Shown: positions 22,485 to 29,482, counted from the stretch's first letter. The stretch is DNA of 33,465 bases from Candidatus Spechtbacteria bacterium RIFCSPLOWO2_12_FULL_38_22 (GCA_001820055.1 MHOK01000019.1:1-33465), one strand, 5' to 3'. Made by a program: numbers and translations. The notes: generated by a model not told the origin, from the sequence alone.

Positions 22485-23144
22485 TTACCCGTTACTTGTT
22501 ACTACTTTATTCAATTCACCAATCGCCTCTTTAGCGCCTCCCTTGTGTTGCCAAATAAAACTTCCGCTTACTATTGCATTTACCCCCGCTTCAACTGCTT
22601 TTTTTGCATTTTGGGGGTTCATTCCGCCATCTATCTCTATTATAACATTGGGGGCTAATTTACGCAGAGCATTTATCTTAGGTAATAATTTTTCTTCATC
22701 AAATTTCCCTCCATAAAAACCAAGTGCCCCGTCAAATAATAAAACCGCATCCAAATCTTCTATAAAATCGTTCAAAACTGTAATGGACGTTTCTAACAAC
22801 AATCCAACACCTACCTCTTTCCCAGCGTCTTTAATTTTTTTAATAATCTCTTTATGCTGGTTTGTCGCCTCGTAATGAAAATAAATTCTACGTACGCTTC
22901 TTACAATCAGCCACTCATCAATTATTTTTTCGGGTTCACTAACCATTAAATGCGCCTCAATTAAAACCTCCGTGTTATAATCGCGTAACTGCGAAGGGTC
23001 ACCCCATGTTTTATTTGGAGCAAAATCTCCATCCGCAACATCCAACTGCACCCATTTTACATAAGGCTCAACAGCGCGCACTCTTTCATCAAATTCCTCA
23101 AGAGAGTTAACCAAAATTGAAGGAATAATTTCTATTTGTTTCAT
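22485..23144 (-). CDS. rpe: Ribulose-phosphate 3-epimerase
   Basis: Interconverts ribulose 5-phosphate and xylulose 5-phosphate. The 219-residue TIM barrel has IIPSIL, WVQLDVADGDFAPN, EAHLMVSEPE, GLLLETSITVL, GALGFYGGKF and IEIDGGMNPQNAKKAVEAGVNAIVSGSFI. Both catalytic aspartates (in LDVADG and EIDGG) are present. The metal-binding histidine that normally precedes the first aspartate (HxDVMDG) is glutamine here, while the second histidine (EAHLM) is kept, so metal binding may differ. Position within rpiB, transketolase and aldolase fits the call. A TATAAT box eight bases before the ATG implies a leaderless mRNA. Confidence 0.87.
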   Translation of the reverse strand: MKQIEIIPSILVNSLEEFDERVRAVEPYVKWVQLDVADGDFAPNKTWGDPSQLRDYNTEVLIEAHLMVSEPEKIIDEWLIVRSVRRIYFHYEATNQHKEIIKKIKDAGKEVGVGLLLETSITVLNDFIEDLDAVLLFDGALGFYGGKFDEEKLLPKINALRKLAPNVIIEIDGGMNPQNAKKAVEAGVNAIVSGSFIWQHKGGAKEAIGELNKVVTSNG

Positions 23145-23152
23145 CTTAAGTT

Positions 23153-23158
23153 ATTATA
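23153..23158 (-). promoter_or_regulatory. Putative -10 box of rpe (leaderless)
   Basis: TATAAT on the minus strand eight bases before the rpe ATG; the -35 region (GGTTCT at 17 bases) is weak. It lies directly after the terminator of the upstream coiled-coil gene, so rpe needs a promoter here. Confidence 0.55.
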
Positions 23159-23166
23159 TCATCCTT

Positions 23167-23202
23167 AAAAAATACAGAACCATGTGTGGTTCTGTATTTT
23201 TT
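23167..23202 (-). terminator. Terminator of the coiled-coil gene
   Basis: Perfect 16-bp stem AAAAAATACAGAACCA / TGGTTCTGTATTTTTT with TGTG loop; the last six bases of the 3' arm form the T-run on the minus strand. Confidence 0.88.
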
Positions 23203-23208
23203 AAAGCT

Positions 23209-23451
23209 TTATAAATCTAGACCAAAACCCGTATGATCTGCGAGTTGCGCAATTGTTTTTTCTATTCTATCCATCCTTAGTTGCATTGAGCGCATTTCAT
23301 GAAAATAAGTCTCAAGCTGTTTTGAAAGGCCATCAATAGCATTGATAAGCTCGCGGATATCTGACTTATCCGCCTTTTTTTCAAGCACAGTTTCTATACT
23401 AGAAAAACGCTTATCTAAATATGAAATTAATTCTGAATAATCTTCTGTCAT
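23209..23451 (-). CDS. Small coiled-coil protein of unknown function
   Basis: An 80-residue, almost fully helical protein beginning MTEDYSELISYLDKRFSSIE. Heptad-like spacing of hydrophobic residues (LISYLDKRFSSIETVLE ... IRELINAIDGLSKQLETYF ... MRMDRIEKTIAQL) indicates a coiled coil, probably an oligomer. The start is set by the promoter: the -10 box TACAAT (23458-23463) ends six bases before this ATG, so the mRNA would be leaderless, while the ATG at 23457 abuts the -10 box. It resembles short DUF-type coiled-coil proteins frequent in CPR genomes; I cannot name a family. It lies between rpiB and rpe, with its own terminator. Confidence 0.7.
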   Translation of the reverse strand: MTEDYSELISYLDKRFSSIETVLEKKADKSDIRELINAIDGLSKQLETYFHEMRSMQLRMDRIEKTIAQLADHTGFGLDL

Positions 23452-23457
23452 ATGCAT

Positions 23458-23487
23458 ATTGTACACTATTAATTTTTTACAAGTCAA
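23458..23487 (-). promoter_or_regulatory. Promoter of the coiled-coil gene, inside the rpiB 3' end
   Basis: On the minus strand TTGACT (23482-23487) and TACAAT (23458-23463) with an 18-base spacer. The -35 box overlaps the last codons of rpiB. Confidence 0.75.
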
Positions 23488-23974
23488 TTTTTTTTATTCT
23501 TCTTTCGTGTCGCTCCTCTCCCCTAAACGGCGCTTCCAACCACAATTTCAACGCCTCTTTGGCTTGATTGTCTGAAATAAAACCTGCAGCAATCGCAAGG
23601 ACATTTGCATCGTCGTCTTCACGAGAAAGGACAATCATATTCTTTGGTTTATCCGTCCTTTTTTGTCCAACTTCTGAAACGCCCTGTGGCTCTCCGTAGA
23701 ATACAGCAGCGCGAACTCCTCTGTATCTATTTGCAACAACTGCTTCTCCTTGCCCGCTAAAACCTAAAACTATTCCCCTACTTTCTTTTGGATTTTCGCT
23801 TACCGCTTGCGCGACTGGTTTAATAAAATCTGGATAATCGTCTTGAGGATTTAACTTATATGCTCCCATATCCTCAAACTCACATTCCCAATCAGTAAGC
23901 CAAGTTTTTATTTTTTCTTTTAGCTCAAAACCATTATGATCACTGCCTAGAAAAATTTTATTTACTTTGTTCAT
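23477..23974 (-). CDS. rpiB: Ribose-5-phosphate isomerase B / sugar isomerase RpiB-LacAB family
   Basis: Interconverts ribose 5-phosphate and ribulose 5-phosphate. The 165-residue protein starts KIFLGSDHNGFELKEKIKTWL (typical SDHxGxxLK) and has DYPDF, VLGFSGQGEAVVANRYRGVRAAVFYG, and KNMIVLSR. The catalytic cysteine of E. coli RpiB (CGTGIG) is absent. Instead the loop SGQGEA carries a glutamate in the position used as base by mycobacterial RpiB (SGNGEQ), so it should be the glutamate-dependent type. Together with rpe and transketolase it completes the non-oxidative pentose phosphate branch. An AT-rich repeat separates it from the oxidase gene. Confidence 0.88.
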   Translation of the reverse strand: MNKVNKIFLGSDHNGFELKEKIKTWLTDWECEFEDMGAYKLNPQDDYPDFIKPVAQAVSENPKESRGIVLGFSGQGEAVVANRYRGVRAAVFYGEPQGVSEVGQKRTDKPKNMIVLSREDDDANVLAIAAGFISDNQAKEALKLWLEAPFRGEERHERRIKKIDL

Positions 23975-24063
23975 AAAATAACAGTAACTACATAACTATA
24001 TTACTAGATAACTCTTGATGTAATATTGTAATTTAGTTATGTGGTAATTTTGTTAAAGCATAG

Positions 24064-25836
24064 CTATTTATTCGAATTTATATGTTCCATCGCGTATTCC
24101 ATGGAAGCACCAACTTTCTTACCCGGATTAAATATATTATTTGGGTCAAAAATCTCTTTTGTTCTCTTAAATAAATTATACACTTCTTTGCCATACATTT
24201 TTTCTAAATATGGACTTCTCATAAGACCGTCATTATGCTCTGCTGTTATTGAACCGCCTTCTTTAATTACTAGATCATAAATTTCATCAGAGACTTTTGG
24301 AATTTTTTCTCTCTCGCTTTTTTTTGTTAAGTCCATAAGCGGAATTATATGAAAATTTCCACTGCCTGCATGCCCCGCCAAAGTTGCTTTAATACCATAT
24401 TTTTTTAATATCTTATAAACCTGCGGTAAAACGCGAGGTAATTTTTCTGGTTTTACAATCAAATCATCCACAAAGGGCGCGGTTCTTTTACCACCAACAC
24501 TTTTGCGAAGTAAAGCAAAACTTTCCCGCCTTATGGTCCAGTACTTTTCTGCCTTTCCCTCTTCGTGCAACAAATGCATTGTAACGCCATGCATATCTTT
24601 TAAAACTCTTTCAAGCTCATTTATTTTGTCTTCTGCTTCTTTTTCTGTATCTTGCGCAAATTCAACAAGTACCACAATATCTGCAATAGCCATTAACTTT
24701 AGTTGCGCCCAAGCGTCGGGCAAAAATTGCAAAGCAAATTTAAATAAGTTACCACCTGCCTGCGCCGAGGCTTCGGCAGGCAGGCCTGACTGCGCCGAGG
24801 CTTCGGCAGGCAGGCCTGACTGCGCCGAGGCTTCGGCAGGCAGGCCTGACTGCGAACTCCGCTCAGGCAGGCCTTTTGCTTTTTTTGCAATTGCAGGAAA
24901 AAAACGCAAAGCTAAAGCCAAAGTAGAGTCGTCAAAAGTTTCAAGGCTTTCGGGTTCAAGCGGTAAGACTCTGTCAACTATTTGCGGTAACGAATCTAGT
25001 TTGCGTAAATATAATATTCCCAACCTCGTGTATTTTTTTTCTTTAACTAAACTCAACTTTGCCTCTGTAATAATTCCCAATGTGCCCTGCGAACCGCTAA
25101 ATAACTGCGTTAAATCAAAATTTTCTCTATTATAAACATCCCACAAAAAGTATCCCGCTGAATTTTTAGAAACCTGCGGGCGCGCTCTTTGTATAATGTC
25201 GTAATTATTTTCCAAAAGGTCATACATTTTTCTATAAATTTCTCCCTCAAAATCCTGCTGGTGCTTTTTTTTCTCTAATTCTTCTTTGTTTAGTTTACTG
25301 AAAATATATTCGTTACCATCGCTTAAAACTACTTTCAATTCTTTTACATACTTCTTCGTTTGTCCGTAACGCAAAGTTTTTTCTCCCCCGGAATTATTGG
25401 CAATCATTCCGCCTAAAGCGGCGATGGATTTACTCGCAGGATAACTAGGCAAAAGCACTCCTGCTTTTTGAGTTTCTACTTCAAAGTCTCTATAAAAAAC
25501 ACCGGGTTGCACCGTGGCTTCCATATCTCTTACAGCAAAGGTATTCATATATTTTGTACAATCCAAAATTATTCCCTCGTTGAGCGGACCGCCACTCATA
25601 TCAGTTCCTCCGCTACGCGCTGTGACAGATAAATTCCTGGGGGTTGAACCCCCAGGAATTGTCTTAGAATTTATGAATTCTACAATGTTTTTTATGTCTT
25701 GGGCGTCTTTGGGAAAAATGACCGCATGTGGCATAACTTTAAATAAACTGGTATCGGTTGAATACTTGTTGAGTGTTTCCTCGTCAGTAAATACTTCGCC
25801 TTTAACTAATTTTTTTAATTCGTTTGCAAATACCAT
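24064..25836 (-). CDS. FAD-linked oxidase (GlcD / D-lactate dehydrogenase-like)
   Basis: A flavoprotein of the FAD-binding PCMH fold. The ATG at 25836 (MVFANELKKLVKGEV) gives 590 residues. FAD-binding motifs are VTARSGGTDMSGG, PGVFYRDFE, YPASKSIAALGGMIANNSGGE and LFSGSQGTLGIITEAKL. The C-terminal oxidase domain has LAGHAGSGNFHIIP, SITAEHNDGLMRSPYL and IFDPNNIFNPGKK. It probably oxidises a 2-hydroxyacid such as lactate or glycolate; electron acceptor unknown. Two palindromic repeats are inserted in frame: one near residue 60 (IPGGSTP) and a triple tandem near 330-365 (LPAEASAQ repeated). Both spare the flavin and catalytic motifs. No Shine-Dalgarno seen. Confidence 0.87.
   Translation of the reverse strand: MVFANELKKLVKGEVFTDEETLNKYSTDTSLFKVMPHAVIFPKDAQDIKNIVEFINSKTIPGGSTPRNLSVTARSGGTDMSGGPLNEGIILDCTKYMNTFAVRDMEATVQPGVFYRDFEVETQKAGVLLPSYPASKSIAALGGMIANNSGGEKTLRYGQTKKYVKELKVVLSDGNEYIFSKLNKEELEKKKHQQDFEGEIYRKMYDLLENNYDIIQRARPQVSKNSAGYFLWDVYNRENFDLTQLFSGSQGTLGIITEAKLSLVKEKKYTRLGILYLRKLDSLPQIVDRVLPLEPESLETFDDSTLALALRFFPAIAKKAKGLPERSSQSGLPAEASAQSGLPAEASAQSGLPAEASAQAGGNLFKFALQFLPDAWAQLKLMAIADIVVLVEFAQDTEKEAEDKINELERVLKDMHGVTMHLLHEEGKAEKYWTIRRESFALLRKSVGGKRTAPFVDDLIVKPEKLPRVLPQVYKILKKYGIKATLAGHAGSGNFHIIPLMDLTKKSEREKIPKVSDEIYDLVIKEGGSITAEHNDGLMRSPYLEKMYGKEVYNLFKRTKEIFDPNNIFNPGKKVGASMEYAMEHINSNK
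24755..24880 (-). repeat. In-frame tandem 30-bp palindromic repeat inside the oxidase gene
   Basis: Three perfect tandem copies of a 30-base unit (24761-24790, 24791-24820, 24821-24850) plus flanking partial units. Each unit contains GCCTGCC / GGCAGGC arms around GCCGAGGCTTCGGC. It is translated as repeats of SGLPAEASAQ. The unit belongs to the same family as the intergenic GCCTGCC palindromes, so a mobile-type intergenic repeat has entered a coding region and kept the frame. Confidence 0.92.
25632..25660 (-). repeat. In-frame 29-base palindrome inside the oxidase gene
   Basis: Perfect 14-bp arms AATTCCTGGGGGTT / AACCCCCAGGAATT around a single base. It encodes a stretch of the FAD domain between IVEFINSK and LSVTARSGG (TIPGGSTPRN), where family members usually have a shorter loop. 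Confidence 0.8.
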
Positions 25837-25900
25837 AATCTTTAAAAAACACTTGACAATATCCCGCATCCGTCCGAAGCTTCATGCGAAGGAGGAAAAC

Positions 25901-26929
25901 CTAAATAAGTTTCCCCACCGCGATAACATGTTTAATTAGTGTAGCTGTATATCCCCACTCGTTATCATACCAAGCTAGTACCTTTACCAAATCTCCGTCC
26001 ACTACGCGTGTGAAGCTAAGGTCTGCAATGGACGCATGTGGGTCTCCCAATATATCCGTTGATACAAGCGGTTCTTCTGTCACGCGAAACACACCCTGCC
26101 ATCTTTTTTCTTTTGTGGCTTTACGCATTATCTCATTTACTTGTTCAACTGAAGTTTTATGTTCTGCGACAAAGGTAAAATCTACAATAGATCCGCTGAT
26201 TACAGGAACGCGAATTGCAACTGCATCAAACTTATTTTCCAAATCGGGTATGGATTTTTGCGCCGCGATTGCGGCTCCCGTGCTAGAAGGTACGATGTTT
26301 AGAGCTGCGGCGCGTCCGCGAAGCGAATCTTTTGAATTGGGCCCATCTACCAAGCTCTGGCTAGCGGTATATCCATGCACTGTTGTCATCATACTTTTTA
26401 AAATCCCTGGATCGTTCAAAAATATTTGAGCAAGCGGAACTACCGCGTTTGTGGTGCAGGAAGCATCGGATGTAATGCGAGCTAAATTTTTATCGTTTAA
26501 TTCTTTCTCGTTTGTACCAACTAAAACATGGGGCGTTTCTTCATCTTTCACGGGCGCAGAAATCACAACACGTTTAGCTCCTGTGTCTAAATGCGCCTTT
26601 GCTTTTTCACTTGTGGTAAATGCTCCCGTCGATTCTATAACCACATCAACACCTAATCGCTCCCAAGGGAGCTGGCGCGGGTCTTTTTCGCTCAAATATA
26701 AATACTTTTTGCCGTCTACAACTAAATAATTCTGGTCCCCTTTTGTTTCCATCTCAACTGTTTTTTTATAAGGACCATAAACAGAATCGTAGCGTAATAA
26801 ATACGCCAAATTTTCTGGCGTTGTCAAATCGTTTATCGCGACGATGTTTATTTCTTTAGGTAGTTCCAACGCTTGTTTAAACGCGGTTCTACCTATTCTA
26901 CCAAAACCATTTATTGCCACCTTCACCAT
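25901..26929 (-). CDS. gapA: Glyceraldehyde-3-phosphate dehydrogenase
   Basis: Oxidises glyceraldehyde 3-phosphate to 1,3-bisphosphoglycerate with NAD in glycolysis. The 342-residue protein has the Rossmann start VKVAINGFGRIGRTAFKQ, an NAD-favouring aspartate in AINDLT (34), the active site SDASCTTNA with C158 and H185 (TTVHGYTASQ), and a C-terminal WYDNEWGYTATLIKHV. It lies upstream of the oxidase gene; the 64-base gap contains a small TTCG-rich repeat. No strong Shine-Dalgarno before the ATG. Confidence 0.96.
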   Translation of the reverse strand: MVKVAINGFGRIGRTAFKQALELPKEINIVAINDLTTPENLAYLLRYDSVYGPYKKTVEMETKGDQNYLVVDGKKYLYLSEKDPRQLPWERLGVDVVIESTGAFTTSEKAKAHLDTGAKRVVISAPVKDEETPHVLVGTNEKELNDKNLARITSDASCTTNAVVPLAQIFLNDPGILKSMMTTVHGYTASQSLVDGPNSKDSLRGRAAALNIVPSSTGAAIAAQKSIPDLENKFDAVAIRVPVISGSIVDFTFVAEHKTSVEQVNEIMRKATKEKRWQGVFRVTEEPLVSTDILGDPHASIADLSFTRVVDGDLVKVLAWYDNEWGYTATLIKHVIAVGKLI

Positions 26930-27043
26930 TTTTCTCTACGAGCAAAGTGAGTAGTCAGAAAAATGAGTGTCCCTCACAAATTTTTCCTACCAACAATGCT
27001 ACGTTACTAATTAATTTATTATTTTTATCTAATCCCCGACGCT

Positions 27044-27122
27044 ATAAGCTACCGCGTCCTTCCGAAGCCTTCGGCGACCGTGTGCCGCCTTAGCTTTAGC
27101 GGTGGCGCAAGGAGGACAAGCT
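27044..27122. repeat. GC-rich TTCGG repeat between gapA and the VIT-family gene
   Basis: In the 218-base gap 26930-27147. Contains CCGAAGCCTTCGG, CCGCCTTAGCTTTAGCGGTGG and AAGGAGGAC words that pair with GTCCTT, giving a compound hairpin of 30-40 percent higher GC than its flanks. A shorter relative (TCCGAAGCTTC...GAAGGAGG) is at 25868-25896. Nothing else is seen in this gap apart from AT-rich sequence. Confidence 0.65.
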
Positions 27123-27147
27123 GGGTTTAAATTTATTTATTAAAATT

Positions 27148-27852
27148 CTATGCCAAACCAATTACTCTCTTGAGAGTTGCCCCTATAATAAAAGCAAGCA
27201 ATACCGCAGACCCTCCCGCACCCAGCATTTCCAATCCTCCAACCCACCATTTTTTATCTGTAAAAAATGTTCGAACAGCTCCAATAACAAAAAGGGTAAA
27301 TCCTACAAATAAGCTGGCCCAGATAAAAATGTCTGAAACATTCATGTGTCTCCAAAAAATGTAAGGGAGCAGGGGCATTGATCCAGCGACCATAAACGAC
27401 ATAAACGTTACCAAACTGCTCTTTATTGCGTCCTGATGGGATGTTGGAATATAGCCAAGGCGTTCAAATATAATAAAATCCAAAAAAAACTTTTTATTTT
27501 TTGATACATACTCGGCCAAGTTTTGGGAATCTTGTTTGCTGTATCCTTTATTTTCTAAAACTTGCTCAACTTCTTTGCGAGCACTTTCTTGAGATTGCTC
27601 AAATAATTGTTCCTCCAACTCCCTCTCGCGACGAAAGTGGTCACTTTCAGATTTAGTTCCCAAATAATCTCCCGTGGCCATAGAAAATCCATCGGCTATG
27701 AGATTTGCAAATCCTAAAATTAAAATAACAAAAGCGCTCAAATCTGCCCCAACAACAGAAGCTACAACTGCAAAAGTAGTCACGATTCCGTCGTTAGCAG
27801 CATATACTGAAGCTTTTATATATTTGCCATAAAAATTTTTAAACGCTTTCAT
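27148..27852 (-). CDS. VIT1/CCC1-family membrane transporter
   Basis: A 234-residue membrane protein of the vacuolar iron transporter family, which moves ferrous iron or manganese. Membrane helices lie near 18-38, 40-62, 148-168, 174-196 and 205-230, with a hydrophilic metal-binding-like insert between (about 65-140, rich in E, R and K). Signatures are YAANDGIVTTFAVVASVVGA and ANLIADGFSMATGDYLGTKSE, then an RELEEQLFEQSQESARKEVEQVL helix. Cytoplasmic membrane location is expected. No Shine-Dalgarno is seen; a TATGATAAAAT stretch lies about 20 bases upstream of the ATG. Confidence 0.88.
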   Translation of the reverse strand: MKAFKNFYGKYIKASVYAANDGIVTTFAVVASVVGADLSAFVILILGFANLIADGFSMATGDYLGTKSESDHFRRERELEEQLFEQSQESARKEVEQVLENKGYSKQDSQNLAEYVSKNKKFFLDFIIFERLGYIPTSHQDAIKSSLVTFMSFMVAGSMPLLPYIFWRHMNVSDIFIWASLFVGFTLFVIGAVRTFFTDKKWWVGGLEMLGAGGSAVLLAFIIGATLKRVIGLA

Positions 27853-27903
27853 AATTGCTAATTTATTTTATCATATTATCTTACAGTAAAGCAAAAAATA
27901 CAA

Positions 27904-27930
27904 AAAACCGTCTCCTTGGGGAAACGGCTT
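27904..27930 (-). terminator. Terminator of the GC-rich small-gene cluster
   Basis: On the minus strand CCGTTTCC-CCAA-GGAGACGG followed by TTTTTTG. One stem pair is G-U only when read on the minus strand, which supports that direction. Confidence 0.82.
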
Positions 27931-27976
27931 TTCTTAGTTGTGTAAACAAGGACAACTAAGTAACCTTTGGGTTGAA

Positions 27977-28219
27977 CTAGCGGCGAAAGAAGTTCTTCAT
28001 ACGGTCGAGGAAACCCTTGCGAGGCGTCTCGGCGACGACCGCAATCGGATCGGCATCCGCCCATACCTGCTGGAGCGCACGAGCTTCAGCCCGCGCGAGC
28101 CGTGCGTTGCGCGAGCCACGTGTGGTCTGTCCGCGCGCATGCCAATCGGCGTGCGACTGGACGTACTGCGCAGGAATGCGCTTCTTAACACAACCCCTCT
28201 CAAAACATACTTTGGCCAT
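27977..28219 (-). CDS. GC-rich small protein, 80 residues, unknown function
   Basis: The frame starts MAKVCFERGCVKKRIPAQYV, six bases after GGAGG, and ends KGFLDRMKNFFRR. Cysteines 5 and 10 with SHADWH (21-26) could form a small zinc site. The C-terminus is alanine- and arginine-rich, then basic-aromatic. The DNA is clearly richer in GC than that of the VIT-family and uvrA genes. A longer in-frame extension to 28276 exists but the internal ATG has the better ribosome site. It is the last gene before the terminator at 27904 and may be co-transcribed with the two small membrane-protein genes upstream. No family recognised. Confidence 0.6.
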   Translation of the reverse strand: MAKVCFERGCVKKRIPAQYVQSHADWHARGQTTRGSRNARLARAEARALQQVWADADPIAVVAETPRKGFLDRMKNFFRR

Positions 28220-28301
28220 TACGTGCCTCCAACTCATAGGCTCTACTTTTCTTCGAGCCCCCAACAAAAATAACAATTTATTGTACTTTGTAAAACCTTA
28301 G

Positions 28302-28328
28302 AAAAGCGGGACCTGGTCCTGCTTTTTT
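28302..28328 (+). terminator. Terminator-like hairpin, plus-strand polarity
   Basis: AAGCGGGACC / GGTCCTGCTT followed by TTTTT on the plus strand; one pair is G-U only on this strand. No convincing plus-strand gene precedes it, so it may end an unseen RNA or act weakly in the other direction. Confidence 0.55.
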
Positions 28329-28397
28329 TATATCATTATTTTTGCTGGGGTTCGAAGAACCCTTTTGTAAAGAACTCCTAGACTCTTCCCTTCTTTG

Positions 28398-28504
28398 TTG
28401 TTCAGGAGAATCCATACTCAATTTACGAATTATCACAAACTGGGTATGGAGGACGAAGTTATGCAAACTTCGTCCTCAGAGGTACAAAGCCCCTCCGTTG
28501 GCTA
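28398..28504 (-). ncRNA. 107-nt structured repeat, copy 1
   Basis: Differs from 28766-28872 at 10 of 107 positions, all transitions. Three hairpins: CCATACTCA/TGGGTATGG, a 12-bp GAGGACGAAGTT/AACTTCGTCCTC, and GAGG/CCTC. Compared with copy 2, the second hairpin has two positions changed on both sides, so pairing is kept. Minus-strand polarity is suggested by gene context: the element begins with the TAG stop codon of the 81-residue gene. The single G-U pair in hairpin one would favour the opposite strand, so polarity is not certain. Confidence 0.7.
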
Positions 28505-28747
28505 TGGATTGCCGGCGGTTTTGGGGGGATTTCCATCCCTGCGACGAGGAGTGGCCTTGCGGACAATCCAGCGTCCCAACCTTTGGAGACCACGACCGAT
28601 AAGTCGCATAATCCACAGAAACACCCCACGCAGTTGACGCTTGCACCAACGCGCGTAGTGATCTGCTGTGGTCTTGCCCCCGAACATGTGGGCAAATCCA
28701 TAACCGATAACGAACAAGACCAACAAAAGAACAATTAACTCCTGCAT
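28502..28747 (-). CDS. GC-rich small membrane protein, 81 residues
   Basis: The protein starts MQELIVLLLVLFVIGYGFAHMFGG, an N-terminal membrane helix, then a basic and aromatic segment (HYARWCKRQLRGVFLWIMRLIGRGLQRLGRWIV) that could be a second, amphipathic helix, and an Arg/Pro tail. GAGGA lies just before the ATG. The stop codon TAG is the first three bases of repeat copy 1. DNA is GC-rich. A longer frame to 29080 would run through repeat copy 2 and is not preferred. Unknown family; the basic amphipathic helices recall small membrane-active peptides, but that is only an impression. Confidence 0.6.
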   Translation of the reverse strand: MQELIVLLLVLFVIGYGFAHMFGGKTTADHYARWCKRQLRGVFLWIMRLIGRGLQRLGRWIVRKATPRRRDGNPPKTAGNP

Positions 28748-28765
28748 GAATCCTCGCCCCCTTCC

Positions 28766-28872
28766 TTGTTCAGGAGAATCCATACTCAATCCACGAATCA
28801 TCACAAACTGAGTATGGGAGACGAAGTTGTGCAAACTTCGTCTCCAGAGGTATAAAGCCCCTCCGTTGGCTA
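28766..28872 (-). ncRNA. 107-nt structured repeat, copy 2
   Basis: Same architecture as copy 1 at 28398-28504. Hairpins are CCATACTCA/TGAGTATGG (perfect), GGAGACGAAGTT/AACTTCGTCTCC and GAGG/CCTC. It begins on the TAG stop codon of the 40-residue gene and ends a few bases before the ribosome binding site of the 81-residue gene, so it occupies the whole space between two small genes. Confidence 0.7.
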
Positions 28873-28992
28873 GTAAGAGTTGGGGTCGGTAGGACCGCCG
28901 GCTCTGAACAAAATACAGACGAATGTCGTAATCACTACGGCAACCAGAACGATCCACACGACCAGCCCCAAAAGGGACGCGGACATATACAT
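28870..28992 (-). CDS. Small membrane protein, 40 residues
   Basis: MYMSASLLGLVVWIVLVAVV followed by ITTFVCILFRAGGPTDPNSY: a single hydrophobic helix with a short polar tail. AGAAAGGA lies upstream at a somewhat long distance. A second ATG two codons later is possible. The stop codon TAG is the first codon of repeat copy 2, the same arrangement as for the 81-residue gene. An overlapping frame is also open, but it lacks a membrane-like pattern and runs through the repeat. Too short for a firm call; unknown function. Confidence 0.5.
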   Translation of the reverse strand: MYMSASLLGLVVWIVLVAVVITTFVCILFRAGGPTDPNSY

Positions 28993-29076
28993 GGAGCATT
29001 TTTCCTTTCTCTAGCCCCAGAACAATATTCCAATCTAAAATACTATTCTGGACCCAGAAAGTCCAGAGCACTCTCT

Positions 29077-29143
29077 CCACTATCTAGAGCGAGGGAGTAG
29101 GCCTATATATATTTTTTTGCCTCTCCCTCCTTCTAGATAGTGG
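29077..29143. repeat. Structured hairpin 1 of the 29 kb RNA locus
   Basis: CCACTATCTAGA pairs with TCTAGATAGTGG (12 bp), then GAGGGAG with CTCCCTC and AGGC with GCCT, leaving small internal loops. It is one of three hairpins that share the GAGGG(A)G/CTCCCTC block next to a GA-rich internal loop. The loop is T-rich on plus and A-rich on minus. Confidence 0.75.
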
Positions 29144-29213
29144 AATTGAAAAAAGAACTTCATAAAGAACAGATATTGGAGGATGAATCTCAGCAGATGC
29201 TTGAGGGCAATTA

Positions 29214-29482
29214 AGCCTCCTAACTAACAACTGCAATTCATTTAGCGGAGTGTATATTCTTTATATTCTAGGCGTCGAGGAGTGATGCGATGCTTTAGTA
29301 TCGTGAACGACGAGCAACAAAGAATATGAAGAATATACACCCGCCCAAGGGGAAGTATAAAAATGAATTGTCTACTTTGTTATTGTTCCTCGAAGTAGTA
29401 GAACTACTCCTTCGTCGCAATGCCTAATATCCAATTCATTTTTATACTTCTAAAGTGTATTGCAGTTGTTAATTAGGGGGCT
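29214..29482 (+). ncRNA. Unrecognised structured RNA element, copy B
   Basis: A 269-base relative of copy A at 11997-12273. Outer helix: 29214-29237 with 29459-29482 (24 pairs, two of them not Watson-Crick). Helix two: 29250-29269 with 29321-29340. Helix three: 29353-29368 with 29434-29449, perfect. Arm sequences are mostly different from copy A, but the pairings and the conserved segments are kept: TTTAGCGGA, CGAGGAG, GTGAACGACGAGCAACAA, CCGCCC, GAAGTAG, CTTCGTCG, ATCCAAT, CTTCTAAA. Non-Watson-Crick pairs are mostly G-U when read on plus (about six against two over both copies), which indicates plus-strand RNA. Confidence 0.75.

Noticed and set aside
24761-24850. Tandem 30-bp repeats as a CRISPR array
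   Set aside because: Units are directly adjacent with no spacers, lie in frame inside a gene, and no cas gene is present.
27938-28273. Plus-strand frame opposite the 80-residue GC-rich gene
   Set aside because: No ribosome site, low-complexity composition typical of an antisense frame in GC-rich DNA; the minus frame has GGAGG and a terminator.
28502-29080. A single 192-residue protein reading through the second 107-nt repeat
   Set aside because: It would translate a structured repeat, and the overlapping 40-residue frame has a much better membrane pattern ending exactly at the repeat.
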